Shown: positions 22,277-56,736 of the stretch, in pieces
How the letters are laid out: each line of letters opens with the position of its first letter
Numbering within the stretch: the stretch's first letter is position 1
Assembly: GCF_016859285.1 (NCBI RefSeq)
Contig: NC_053418.1
Location: 27,265,829-27,329,828 of the forward strand
Length of the DNA stretch: 64,000 bases
Origin: Xiphias gladius
Taxonomy: Eukaryota > Chordata > Actinopteri > Istiophoriformes > Xiphiidae
Reading direction: 5' to 3'
The notes under the pieces: generated by a model
What the model saw: the letters and a program-made list of their open reading frames with translations, nothing else
The model's database searches: none
Told to the model about the DNA's origin: nothing
Program-made: the position numbers and the translations under genes

Positions 22277-25200
22277 ATGGTCATGGCTTGGAAGTCGAGG
22301 ACCCGCAGTCTACAAGTGTTTGACACGGAGCAGAGTGCTGACACGGTCGAGTGGTGTCCTGTTTCACCGAGCCACAACATCCTGGCCTGCGGGACATATC
22401 AGCTACAGAAAGGGGTGAGATTACATACGAACAGTCCCAAGTGTCCCCGTACATTCATTACCTGTCATATGCACAGAACCTCAGACTAAGTTACACTAAT
22501 GTACATTGTATTTGTAACTTCAACGCTCAAGTGCTAACTTCAGCTTTAGGCGCAAGAGCAAGAATGCCAGGTTACCAACAGATAAAGTGCAAAACTGTCC
22601 CAGGGTCCCTGAATCCCTCGGGAGCACTCTGCCTTAGATGGCTTGTGGAAATTTGATAATCACTTTGTTTGGGATAATGCACCATTTAAGCACAATATCA
22701 ACATTGACATAATAAGGACCTTATCATCAGGCCCTGTGTCAAAATCTGGTTAGCGAATCTGGGCCAGTGTAATATTCCAATGCGGGGAATGTTGGGGAAT
22801 GGAGTTATTAGAGCCCCAGAAGGTAATTTTTACTCCTGGGTCCTATGGCAGGGTGCCATGAGTTGGTGGTGTTCACATCCATATTGTCCACATCAACTGT
22901 AGGAATCATAACCTTCTTTTGATTGTTTAAAAGGATTGGTACACATGGATAAAGTTTTGCATAGTAAATACATAGCCCCGCATTTTCTCTCATCACATGG
23001 GCTAGAATTTTTACTCAGTTGTTCACACTGTATGGATGTAAACACTCTGAAATTACAGAAAGTCAACATTTTCACCTCACAATCATTGTTTCATTTCAGT
23101 TCAAATATGCTGGAATACAGAGCCAACACAACAAAATGTGTAAATGCCCAATTACTTGTGGATTGCATACTAGTTGATTCATCAAGCCACTCTGTGATTC
23201 AATAAAATTATAAAATTTTAGTTGGTTTGTGCTATTCACCATATTAAGCCTGTATGGTGAGTGTGGTGGATGACTGTGGGAGTAAGAGCTGAGTGTTAAA
23301 TTGTGCTGAATTGTGATGTTCATTGGAAACCAGAAGTTACTTTACATTTTTAATTGTGCAACCTAAGTTTTAGTGACTTTATTTTATGCAGCAGTACCAG
23401 GTGCATAATGGGATAACAGTCATTTATGTTCCTGGTGGTGTCTTACTGTTGACTGATGTATGCCACTTTTACATTTTTCCTTTAGGCAGGAGAAGAGGAT
23501 GCCACCCTGAGCCGGACTGGTCGTTTGTACCTTTTTGACTTTCGGCAAGAAGGATCGAGTCCTCCTCTCATTGAACTGCAGCGCATGGACACAGCGGCCA
23601 TTTTAGATTTGAAATGGTAAGAAATCAGGTCTGACCAGTGTGGCTGATGTTGTCACTGTTTGCTTCTTTCTTATTGATTCTTTTGCATGTTCTCAGGTGC
23701 CATGTGCTGGTGTCGGGGAAGGCAATGATAGGAATAGCAACTGCCACAGGGGAGCTGCAGCTGTACACAATGTCAAACAGTCAGGTGAGAAATGTGACAT
23801 CAGAAGAATCACAGCCACTGGCATCTTATGTTTTTAGACATTTAGCTGGTCTTTGTTTACAGAGTCAGCATGTACAGCTTTTGACAGGACACATGGTCAC
23901 TTAATACATATATCTGCCTCTAAGATCAAAACTGTGATATTTTGGTCGAAAGCAGGCTTTCCTACCACAATAAGTATTTTTATAACATTATGGGCAGTGA
24001 GGAGTTTGTTTTTAAAGGACACACGCCCTCCAACATCATGCTGTCCAATAAGACTTGAATCAGCTCCTCTCTTTGAAAATGTCAAGAGCGTCATAAACTT
24101 CACAGAGTTAGGATCGAGGTTTAGCTGTCAATCTTAAAGTGCAGGATGAGTGTGCAGCTAGACTTGGTGTGGCTGATCTGGCAGTCTGCATTCATGAATG
24201 TGTGTATCCAGTAGGAAGGCAGCTGCAGCCTTCAGACTCTGAGCAGTCTGGAGGTGGGAGCAGAGCGGCTGGCTCTGTCATTAGACTGGTCCACTGGAAG
24301 AATGGACAGGTGAGACACTCAGCATGGTCCAGAACAACTACTCTCTGTATTTTTGCCTTTAACTGTATCAAATTTTGGACAAAAGTGATGTCAAGTATCC
24401 CTGTTTGTGTCAGCAGCAGTGATGTGCGGGTGCTGTGCAGTGACTCTGCAGGCTGTGTCAGTGTGCTTTCTCTGGCTGAAGGCACTCTGACAGCTCTGTC
24501 ACAGTGGAAGGCCCATGACTTTGAGGCCTGGATCACAGCCTTCTCATACTGGGATACACAACTGGTTTACTCCGGTAAAACCCCATTTAAATCATAGACC
24601 GTCACTTCCCCCACCTCTTTTCTTTTTGTGGCTGTCAAGCCTATGTAGATTTACTTACTGTATGTCAGTGTGTTTATCTCATTGTATGGTCTACCAAAAG
24701 TAACTATGTAACTTTACAGTACTTACCTATTTAAAGAGTTTATGTAACAGCTAACACGTTCTATACAAGAACTTTAGGTGTATGACAGTTGTACATCATC
24801 TTAAACTTGTGGGTGTAAACGAAGTGCAAACAGATATTCCCACTGATCTCAACCCAACGATCACAACCAGAGCTCCTTGTAGTCTGAGTTGTGCTTTATT
24901 AGTATGAGCTTCCAGAGCTGTTTGATATTTCCACAGAAGAGAAAAAAAATAAAAAGTGAAATCAGGGATGTTTTGCCTCTTCCATTGTAGCTGAAATTGA
25001 GTCACGAGGGGGTGGGAAAACCTTGATAGAGAGCCCAAACAGGTCTGGTAGGGTCAGTAGATTGGTACCCTCAGTTTTAGAGGAAATGAACAGAACATGA
25101 CCTGACTACAATATGGATATAATCTCAAAAACGTGGTGGAAGGTGCATTATGAATGATATGTTCCTGTATCCTTTTATTGAAAAAACAAATGCATACCAC

Positions 25201-28200
25201 CAGGTTGAGGATAGCTATTATTATTATTATTATCTATAAAAGAAATTCATGTTGCAGCAGGGGACCCCTCAAGAGAGTGAAGGCCCAACTCATAGTGTGT
25301 TTTATGGGTATAGGAATGGGTGGCCCTGACTACTTGCTTGACTCTCTTTACTCTCTTTCTACATCACTTCATACAAACACAATGTCCAACCTATAGGCAG
25401 ATCATCAAATCTTTTACATTAGCTGCTCAAAGACTTTGTTTTTACCAAAAAATGGGTCGCCTTAGATAATATTAATACCTAAATATGACCGTGTGCCCTT
25501 TGTATGGACAATAAATCCATTTTTTCCTATTTCCCATTTAATCCCTTTTCCCCACATAACCTCTTCATCATGGAGCATATTTTGATAATTTAATTTAGAT
25601 TAATGGCCTTGTATTGCTTGAACCCTATATTTATATCTGTGTCTACATGCAGGATTTGTCTTGTAGTGACATATTGCAAATTTCTTACTCTTCCGTAACT
25701 AGTTTGTGAGTTCAAGTTTGTCATTTTTGCATGCCTGCATATAAATTGTCTGTGTCTTTCCTCACCAGGTGGTGATGACTGCAAACTTAAAGGCTGGGAT
25801 CTCAGGGTGGGTCCCACCTGCCCAACTTTTACCAGTAAAAGGTGAGCACTGACGCGTTCATTTGGACTTTCCATTTATGCGAAGTGCATTGATCATTTCT
25901 GGCCCGTTCTTTTGAAGGCACTCAATGGGTGTGTGCAGTATTCAGAGCAACCCACATCGGGAACACATCCTGGCTACAGGCAGGTAAATATCCCAGTGAA
26001 CTATGTATGGTAACTTGGCATTGTGTGAGAATTGTACGATTGTGACTGCTGTTTACTACTGCTGCTTCTGCTGTTTTTGGTCTTCTTGTCCTAAATTGTA
26101 TGCTGGCTCATTCTTTCATTAAGCTGACTGTCTGTAAGTGTTGTGTTATTGGCTTCTCGCTCTGCAGCTATGATGAGCAGGTTTTGCTGTGGGATGGCAG
26201 GAACATGAGGCAGCCTCTCAGTGAGAGTGCCATGGGTGGTGGAGTGTGGAGGCTGAAGTGGCATCCAACCCATCAGCACCTGCTGCTGGCAGCCTGCATG
26301 CACAATGACTTCCATATCCTTCAATGCCAGCAGGCCCTGGGTGAGTATGAAAGAAAGATGGACGAGGAAATACATGCTGTGGTTTCTTAATGTGAACTTT
26401 GAAAGTCGCAGAGAAAGCATGGAAATCTCGTGCCTTTATGCAAAGCAAGACATTTTCTTGATTGTTGGAGAACACGACTGTTGGACCTTTATACATTATT
26501 CATCCATAATTTTGGCTGCTTCAACAAAAGGCAGTGATTACTAGCTGCTCAAGATGTCTCAAGCTAAACCTAAGGTTCTGTAACGGGGCTGATGCAAACG
26601 TATTTTAATGGACCCAATCAAACGTTGATCCTTTTTTCACTGTTATCTGCTGTATTTTGTCCACATTACCCTACTGTTGTAAAGCTGCTTTCTTTAATGA
26701 CAACTGGGCTCTACGTTGCGAGCATGTCACTGCATATGCGAGTGACTGAGTTTGACTCAGCTGCGGATAATTAGTGTGGGAAGAAACTCCAGTCTGTAGT
26801 ACCACTGTACAATTGCAAATGTTCTCAGTGTTTTTGTAGTTCCCAAACAGAGTTTTACAGAGTTGTCTAGTAAAACGATCTGATTTATAGTTTAAACTTG
26901 TCTTCGTACTTTTGAAGCAGGACCTTCTTGGATCAAGTAGCTTGCTAGAAATAAGGTGTGTCACATTTAGTAGGCTATAGCTGTTCAGTGTGTCAGATAA
27001 ACATTTTTTTAAAAATGCATAACTTTTGCTGCTATGTATTTAATTATTTTTACAATGTATACAAAGCATCCTTCGCACAAAAATTCTTTCAGGATGGACT
27101 TAATTGTATCTGATCTCATTTATAGGTTGTAACTTGAGAGTGCACTGTGCAGCTGCATCATTAAGGGAAATATAAGTTCAGTTCAGACTCAGGATCAGCA
27201 GAAAGAACTCTGGCCATGAATGGAGCCAAATATTCTGTTTACATCAATATTAAGAGAACTGTGTGGGAGATAGAGCCCTTTAAATACATAGTGCCCAAAT
27301 TGCAAGGGTAATGGGACACTCGGCTACTAAACATTACTTGGGCAGCTGTTTGTCATTCCAAAGTGGGTTCATGCAAAAAAAAGTGACTGAGAAGCAGTCA
27401 ACTTGGTAAAGACCAGCAGAGAGACCCCACAACAAGCAGGGGCTGGAGGAGACTGCAGTGAAGCTCTGGGAGAACATCACCAGGGAGGATATAAAGAGTC
27501 TGCCGATATCTGTTGGTCAAAGTCTTCAAGCAGTCACTGACTGCAAAGAATTTTCCTCTAAATATTAAATATGCTGATTTTGTTTGACTTCATGTGTATC
27601 TCTCCAATAACTTTTAAACCCCTAAACTTTTGTCATAATGTGTTAAAGGAGCTACATCTCCCACATAGTTCTTTCTATATTGATGTAACCAGCTCAAATT
27701 GAAGCTGAGTCTTGGCACTTTAATGTAGTATCCATTATTTTATTTAAAATTGGATATGCTGAAGCACAGAGCCTGAAGAAAAAAAAAATGTGCAACTGTC
27801 CAAATACTCTGGACTGTATACTTCTGCTGGAAAAGTTATTTTCGAGTTTCTCTGTAACCATATTGTTTTCCTGTCATTGTACAGAGGGCAGTGGAGGAGC
27901 TTGTCCTGTTGTGGCCTCCTATATCCTCCACAACTCCTTAGCGTACGGAGCTGACTGGTCCCGGCTGTCCCTGGAAGAACCTGCTCCCCGCTCTCCTCCT
28001 GCTGCAGAACCAAAGGAAAGCCTCACAGAAAGTGGAGGACACTTAAGGATTCAGTATGAATCTCCCACTGCCAGCTTTGACACTTCCCTGGAGGATGATG
28101 CTGGACGGTACATCCCAGAGGGCATTGCAGCACCGTCTACCACCCCTACTGCAGGCCCTGCCCTCAGCCCTGACAGTGATGCCGCCTCATTGACCTGTCT

Positions 28201-28294
28201 GCTCGCAAGCTGCTCGTTCTATGACCACATGCTCCATGTGTGGCGCTGGGACTGGACTCCAGATGAGGCTCAACAGGAATCAGAGCAACACTGA
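22277..28294 (+). CDS. dph7: Diphthine methylesterase (WD-repeat protein)
   Basis: DPH7 (WDR85) removes the methyl ester of diphthine on elongation factor 2, allowing the final DPH6 amidation that forms diphthamide; it is cytosolic. Nine coding exons: 22277-22414, 23486-23616, 23697-23784, 24215-24309, 24414-24574, 25769-25841, 25918-25983, 26168-26340 and 27885-28294. They total 1335 nt and encode 444 aa, close to human (452 aa). Matches include [85 protein letters not shown] and the C-terminal [15 protein letters not shown], which are WD-propeller blades. Exon 4 uses GTAG at 24211-24214, because the CCAG three bases earlier would read an immediate stop. Exon 5 could start at 24414, 24417 or 24420. 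The first ATG (22277) is followed by a second in-frame Met at 22283. Confidence 0.95.
27380..27590 (+). repeat. Possible transposon 3' fragment in the last dph7 intron
   Basis: A stretch around ACTGCAAAGAATTTTCCTC preceded by CTTCAAGCAGTCACTGACTGC resembles the 3' end of a common fish transposase frame (reading AVTDCKEF then stop). The match is from memory and imprecise. It lies between exons 26340 and 27885. Confidence 0.3.
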
Positions 28295-29041
28295 CCAGGC
28301 TGGAGCACTGACTGAGATGACACTATAGAAACATCTTCTTTCAAATTCTAAAACAAACCAAAGTAAAGCAAAATATAAGGTGCAGCTATGACATGGGCAA
28401 GAGACAGTTATTAAGTCCCCTCACTTTGGAATACCTTTTCACGGAATGTGCAAATAACAAAACCCTATATTTTCATAATTAGTGATTTTTTTTAAATAAA
28501 CATATTTAAACATAAATTGTGTATAGCCCTTATACTGTACATCCTGTAGCAGCAAGAGCAGTACCATTCACCCACCATTATAGCTTTTTTAAGCATTTTG
28601 TGGATTTGTTCACAAAAACACCTTGCTTGAAGGCCAGCACCAAGTTTAACACATGAATAAGAGACCCATGTATATGTTTTAATGTTTCTGATGACTTTGA
28701 GTCTCAAAGGGAAATTCTCTTCATTTGCAACCGTCTGGCCTTCTAGGCACTCTGCGCTCCTGGATTCAGTTAAGTGTTTGACATGACAGGGTTTATGCTT
28801 GATGACTTGACTTTACCCCAGACTAGCTGTGTGAAGGCTGGTGTTAAGGCTCCCTTGTAGTGAACTTCCTCTAGAGAAACCCTTTTTTTGCATTTGTGAA
28901 GTGTTATGCCAGCCTCTGTGCTGCTGCCCAGAAATCTGAGGTGGTGATCTTCACCATATGCTGATTTTGGAAACTTCACAGTATATGAAAATGTGTGGAG
29001 GCCACTTTTATTGCTGGTTATAAACATTGCACTTTTTGACC

Positions 29042-29047
29042 AATAAA
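29042..29047 (+). terminator. Polyadenylation signal of dph7
   Basis: AATAAA about 750 nt after the dph7 stop codon. An earlier AATAAA (about 28494-28499) could give a shorter 3' UTR. The convergent mrpl41 signal is only about 135 bp away. Confidence 0.6.
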
Positions 29048-29180
29048 GTTACACTGACAACTTCTGGGTTCACTGTGCATATCTTAACTTAGACACAAGT
29101 GAAGATTTCTTTGAAGTCAAGGGGTTCTGAGCAAAAAAAAAATAACCATCAGCCTCAGAACAGTCATCTCTGTTTAATAA

Positions 29181-29186
29181 TTTATT
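29181..29186 (-). terminator. Polyadenylation signal of mrpl41
   Basis: TTTATT on the + strand reads AATAAA on the minus strand, about 325 nt beyond the mrpl41 stop. It sets a 3' UTR of about 0.35 kb that nearly meets the dph7 3' UTR. Confidence 0.6.
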
Positions 29187-29510
29187 ATGAGCCCAAATGT
29201 AAGAACCTACAAACATAAGAGAACCCTTGGTTTAGTAATAGTTTTAAATGAACAGCTCAAACTTTTCAACTGATTTTTACAATGAATGAACAATTCTGCC
29301 ACATGGATCATGCCCCCTTTCAGGTTTTTAATTTTTTCAAACAGAAAAGTGAACCACTTGTAGGAAACTGATTTTATAAACATAAAACAACAGGCCCTTG
29401 TGTGATGAGTTGCCTGAAAGTGTCATGTCAGTTGGTCTGTAGTTTTCAGTCTCCAATGAATCAGTAGTCTCTGCTTTTCCTTGTGAATCCATTCCACTGT
29501 GAGTGCATCT

Positions 29511-29918
29511 TTAACGCACATAGTTCTTGGGATACAGCTTGAAGAGCTTCCCTTCCTGTGTGGGCTCAAATCCATATTTCTCCAGCTGTTCTTTGCTGAA
29601 AGTGCCGTCCTCAAAGTCTTTCTGGATCTGAGGGGCCACCACATCAGAGAACACACTCTGTGCTGTGAGTGGAGGCTCTGTTCCTCTAGGAGAGCGATAT
29701 GAGACATAGGGTTTGAGTTTGAATCCCTCCAGGTTCGGCACCACAAACTCAGGAATCATGGCCCTGATGGACAGAAACTTTCTGCTGGAGAGCCTCAGTC
29801 CCGTGGGCCTTGCACCCCTGCCTTTATTATGAGTCCTTGATCCACGCTTGCTGGTGAACTCAGCCATTCTGTCCGCACCTCTTACCAGACCCCTCATCAG
29901 AGTGGATAACACACCCAT
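29511..29918 (-). CDS. mrpl41: Large mitochondrial ribosomal subunit protein mL41
   Basis: MRPL41 is a component of the 39S subunit of the mitochondrial ribosome. The frame encodes 135 aa in a single exon (human 137 aa). It starts [18 protein letters not shown] and contains [40 protein letters not shown] and [18 protein letters not shown], all strongly family-specific. The basic, Arg-rich N terminus fits mitochondrial import. A good minus-strand acceptor (GTTTTCTCTGTTCTAG) at 29941-29956 lies 22 nt before the ATG, so the 5' UTR is spliced. The gene is tail-to-tail with dph7 and head-to-head with pnpla7. Confidence 0.97.
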   Translation of the reverse strand: MGVLSTLMRGLVRGADRMAEFTSKRGSRTHNKGRGARPTGLRLSSRKFLSIRAMIPEFVVPNLEGFKLKPYVSYRSPRGTEPPLTAQSVFSDVVAPQIQKDFEDGTFSKEQLEKYGFEPTQEGKLFKLYPKNYVR

Positions 29919-30246
29919 GGTGCCACGGCGTTCTCTCCTTCTAGAACAGAGAAAACCTACGGAAGGAAAAATGTACTCTCATGAAGGCAGCATTAAGTAC
30001 AACCCCTGAGATTAGCCAAATTTCCCCACAGGCATGTCAGCCGTATGCTGTCGTCTTGTTTCTCTAAACCGACTAATGAGTTATATCCTTGTAAATACAA
30101 CTGAATAAATTATGATAACCAGGGGATTAAAGGAGTCGTAAGAAGCCATCACAATCTTCAACCATATATTTTGACGCGTTAAAATTCTCCGTTTGTTTGT
30201 AACCGCTTCCTCAATTGATTAATAGTGCGTACTACACTAGACTTAC

Positions 30247-30540
30247 CACACTGTTCCATAGAGAGCAGAAATGACTTGAAGGAAAACCTGCGTTATAGCT
30301 CTATCTTAGATTAGAAAAACCATTTAAAGTGTTGTGATGCCTGCGGTATACAGTTAGCTCATTTACTAGCTAGCTAAAGATAATTTACGAGCCAGTTAAT
30401 GTTGCATCGCCTATTGGCTAGCTACTTATGGAATTACACTATAACGGTAGATACCATTTAAATGTTATAATTTTAAACTGCCCATAAGTTTCGAAATTGT
30501 TACAAATTTCGACTCCTCTCACCTTGAGCACACTGTCGGT
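30247..30540 (-). other. mrpl41: mrpl41 5' UTR exon candidates
   Basis: Two minus-strand donors are visible: GTAAGT at 30241-30246 (after AACAGTGTG) and GTGAGA at 30517-30522 (after GCTCAAG). The second, just inside the CCAAT-rich promoter, is the better position for the first exon. The two may mark alternative leaders. Both are predictions from splice consensus. Confidence 0.4.
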
Positions 30541-30653
30541 CCAATGCAAGTAATGTGTCTGACTGTCCAATGAAATGTCCCGCGATTGGCCGAGGAGCAC
30601 CATCATCCACCAATTAAAATCCGAGATACATGTAGACGTCTGTCAGTGATTGG
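30541..30653. promoter_or_regulatory. Cluster of five CCAAT/ATTGG boxes between mrpl41 and pnpla7
   Basis: CCAAT occurs at 30541-30545, 30567-30571 and 30610-30614, and its reverse ATTGG at 30585-30589 and 30649-30653. Five NF-Y-type boxes in 113 bp are far denser than chance, and the spacing of 18 to 39 bp suits cooperating NF-Y sites. The cluster lies immediately upstream of the predicted mrpl41 first exon and within 0.7 kb of the predicted pnpla7 leader, so it may be a shared promoter. Confidence 0.6.
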
Positions 30654-31019
30654 GGTGCGTGAAATAAACCAGAGTTACCTAGAGAACTGACGAATTACCC
30701 TTCAAATTAAAAGCGTAAAGGCGCAGTATGTGCAAAGCAAAAATTTATCCAAGTTCTCTGTTAATGTTCAGCTTGATATACTTTGTAGCACTAAAAAGTC
30801 AAATCTAGCAATTGAATTGCCTCCTACACCCTCTTTAAATACAGTCCATGCTTGCATCATATCGAGGTCTCCGTACATTTTCGTCGTTCAGGGTTTTATT
30901 TTGAGGTATGACAGGACATATAGCTTGTGTTCACCTTGCAGTTGTTACACTGTTATAAGGCATGTATACAATATAACTTTGATACAAGAAAGGTACGTGG
31001 GAAATTTTTTTTTGGCAGT

Positions 31020-31206
31020 TTAGTCGAAAATGGCTAGCTGACGGTCTGTTTGTTAGCGTGTGTTTGCTCCAGACTCTGTCAGTGCAGACTTGTTCTTTGA
31101 GTTTTTCGTACGCATTGGATTGTCCTTTTGTTGGGTAGCGTATTGCAACCACAGAAGCCGGGTCCGCGGATAGACTCTGTGAGAACTAGCTATAACAGAG
31201 TGAAAG
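31020..31206 (+). other. pnpla7: Predicted non-coding first exon of pnpla7
   Basis: A donor AAAG then GTAACG at 31207 ends a relatively GC-richer stretch that includes AAGCCGGGTCCGCGGATAG. The first coding exon has an acceptor (TTTTAAACAG) at 31708-31717, two bases before the ATG, so an upstream leader exon is required. The 5' end of this leader is not determinable. Confidence 0.4.
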
Positions 31207-31719
31207 GTAACGTTAGCTGATTTTGACATTCAATATTGGCTCCCTGCATACCCTCTAAGTTTCAGCTATAGGTAAATATCAAACTACTTCTTTTGCTTCA
31301 CCCACACCATACTGGCATTTAAATCTTGCCAACACGGAATAGCCCCACTATGCTCCTTGTTGTGGCCAAAGTCTGGCTATCATTTCTTTCTACCAGTTTT
31401 CAGAGTTGCCTGAGAGTTTGTATAGCCATTTTAGAGGATACCAGTGTATAAGTGCAGGAGGCAGTGTCTGGTTACAAACACTGACCTGTTTTTCTTTACC
31501 CCAGGCTTCAGAAACCGTTTGCTCTGTGCCCTATTCGTCAAAATGTTACTAGGGTCAGGGATTCGAGTCTCGAGCTATTATTAATGTATGACCACAGCGG
31601 CTTAATCAAAACACAGTGCAATTTTATCAATGATCTTCTTGCACATGTTCCCCTATGAAATGTTACTATTCGAAGTTTCAATTTTTTTCTTTAGTGTTGC
31701 ATTATCGTTTTAAACAGGA

Positions 31720-54992
<23,273 letters not shown>

Positions 54993-55718
54993 CTCTGGCC
55001 GAAGAATGCGCCACAGAACCCTAGGCCACAACATCCATCAAAGCTGTGACTACCTGTCATGGCTACTGACCATGGTCCAGAACACACACTTGTTAATGCA
55101 GTATTTCTAGTAACCCTTGAGAAATGCACTGAGTTTGAATTACAGACATCTCACTGATAACCTCACCCAATGAACAACCAGGAAGTATGCTCAGTGACTC
55201 GCTCAAGGACACTTCAGCAGAACACAAAAATGGATGATGGATGCAGTGACTCAAACCTGCCAGTAAAAGGACCCCAAGTGTGTCCCCTTGTTGTGTGCAC
55301 ATGTGTGTTTCTAACATGGAAAATCAAAGAACTCCATAAGTTCTCTGGGGGAAGTCCGGAACACTGGAGAATTTTACAAATGGGCTAATTTACAGGAAGA
55401 CAGCAGGGTTTAATATTTTTTGCTTGTTTCACACTTTGATTAAATTGTATTGTAGTCCAGTTTTATGAAACTGTACTGCAATAAGGGCCTTAGAAAATTT
55501 AGGATGGTAACTTGACACAAGCACAACATGTATAAATGCACTACAAAATGCACTACAGTCTTTCACCATTATATTTCATCGTATGCAGTGTCACTTTTTT
55601 GGACAGTTGTATTCTATTGCTGGTTCCTAATTAGCTCAGATTCATAAACCACTATGGTGTACTTCATAATGTTTACATGTATTTTAAAACAGTAAATATA
55701 CATTTTTTGTGCCCACAG

Positions 55719-55820
55719 TTCACCTCAAGTACAGTGTTGAGGGCCGTCCACAGCAAGAACGAAAACTGTAAGGATAACTCTAATGATGCACCATATACGT
55801 ACTGTGCACTCCAGCTGTGA
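55719..55820 (+). CDS. pnpla7: Candidate alternative last exon of pnpla7
   Basis: After TTTTTTGTGCCCACAG at 55703-55718 the sequence stays open for 33 codons in the phase left by exon 33 (phase 0), starting FTSSTVLRAVHSKNENCK and ending CALQL then stop at 55818-55820. Splicing exon 33 to it would replace the short DEEIQVRV tail. It precedes the only good polyadenylation signal by about 280 bp. No similarity is known to me, so this could be chance. Confidence 0.3.
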   Translation, partial: FTSSTVLRAVHSKNENCKDNSNDAPYTYCALQL

Positions 55821-56100
55821 TGGACACCGATGACCTGTTACTACTGTATGTTACTGAGAAAGAGAAAGAAAAAGCAAAACAAAACACTCACCACTGGTTG
55901 CGAGGGGAAGCCCGATTGCTTGATGTAATTCTTCTTGTTTGTGTATGTATAAATACTGTTTGTTTTATCAAACAGGGGTGGGTCTTTTCTTAAACCTCAG
56001 TGAAGAGTCTCTCCACGATGTCATCTGCCATGTTGAACACAACATGCTGAAAGTGACACCCTGTAAATTTGGATGTGTATTGATTGTCACGCATGTACTA

Positions 56101-56110
56101 AATAAATAAA
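56101..56110 (+). terminator. Polyadenylation signal of pnpla7
   Basis: Overlapping AATAAATAAA, about 1.1 kb after the pnpla7 stop, followed by a T/G-rich stretch (GTTGTTTGCCACTGG). It is the first strong signal downstream of the gene. Confidence 0.6.
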
Positions 56111-56413
56111 TGCTTTGAACATGATCCCAACGATGTTGTTTGCCACTGGTTTTGTTATAGTTGTGGTGTGGACTTTGCCATTCACTTGAGTTAAAACGAT
56201 TTTTAAAACCATATATTTATAGTTCTCACTCTTGGTGTGAATGGCCCATTACCCTCTTTCAAAGCAGGGCTATATGTAATGTGAACATTGACTAATAAAC
56301 TTTTTCTCATATGCAAAATCATGCACATCAGATCATGAATGTATTTCTTACATGGACCCTGACTATTTAGAAAGCATATGGGATTTTCCTGGCAGTGCAA
56401 AACCTGCAAGCAT

Positions 56414-56441
56414 ATGTGTGTGTGTGTGTGTGTGTGTGTAT

Positions 56442-56480
<39 letters not shown>

Positions 56481-56660
56481 TATACACACACATATATACA
56501 CACACATATATATACATACACATACACATATATATATATACACATATATATATATACATACATATATATATACACATATATATATATACACACATATATA
56601 TATATATGTGTATGTGTGTATATATATATATGTGTGTGTGTATATATATATATATGTGTG

Positions 56661-56709
<49 letters not shown>
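56414..56709. repeat. Compound (TG)/(TA)/(CA) microsatellite with inverted blocks
   Basis: About 295 bp of TGTG, then alternating TATA and CACA blocks, then TGTG and a final TATA run of about 40 bp. CACATA blocks on the left are complementary to TATGTG blocks on the right, so the strand can fold on itself. The apparent 100- to 176-codon open frames here are just IYIY/THTH repeats. Confidence 0.9.
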
Positions 56710-56710
<1 letters not shown>

Positions 56711-56736
56711 TATGTTTCCTTGTAATTTGTCAACAG

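Larger units (their letters stand above)
54993..56120 (+). other. pnpla7: pnpla7 3' UTR and possible alternative terminal exon
   Basis: The region follows the exon 34 stop and has no strong polyadenylation signal until 56101. A 74-codon minus frame (55093-55317) and a + frame (55170-55388) are not recognisable. The 3' UTR is therefore probably about 1.1 kb, unless the alternative exon at 55719 is used. Confidence 0.5.

Noticed and set aside
24211-24214. Alternative acceptor CCAG at 24208-24211 for dph7 exon 4
   Set aside because: It would place TAG as the first in-frame codon; GTAG three bases later keeps the frame and the family match.
24139-24597. 152-codon + open frame across dph7 exons 4 and 5
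   Set aside because: Its first part is in the wrong frame for exon 4, which reads [10 protein letters not shown] in another frame; only the exon 5 part is real.
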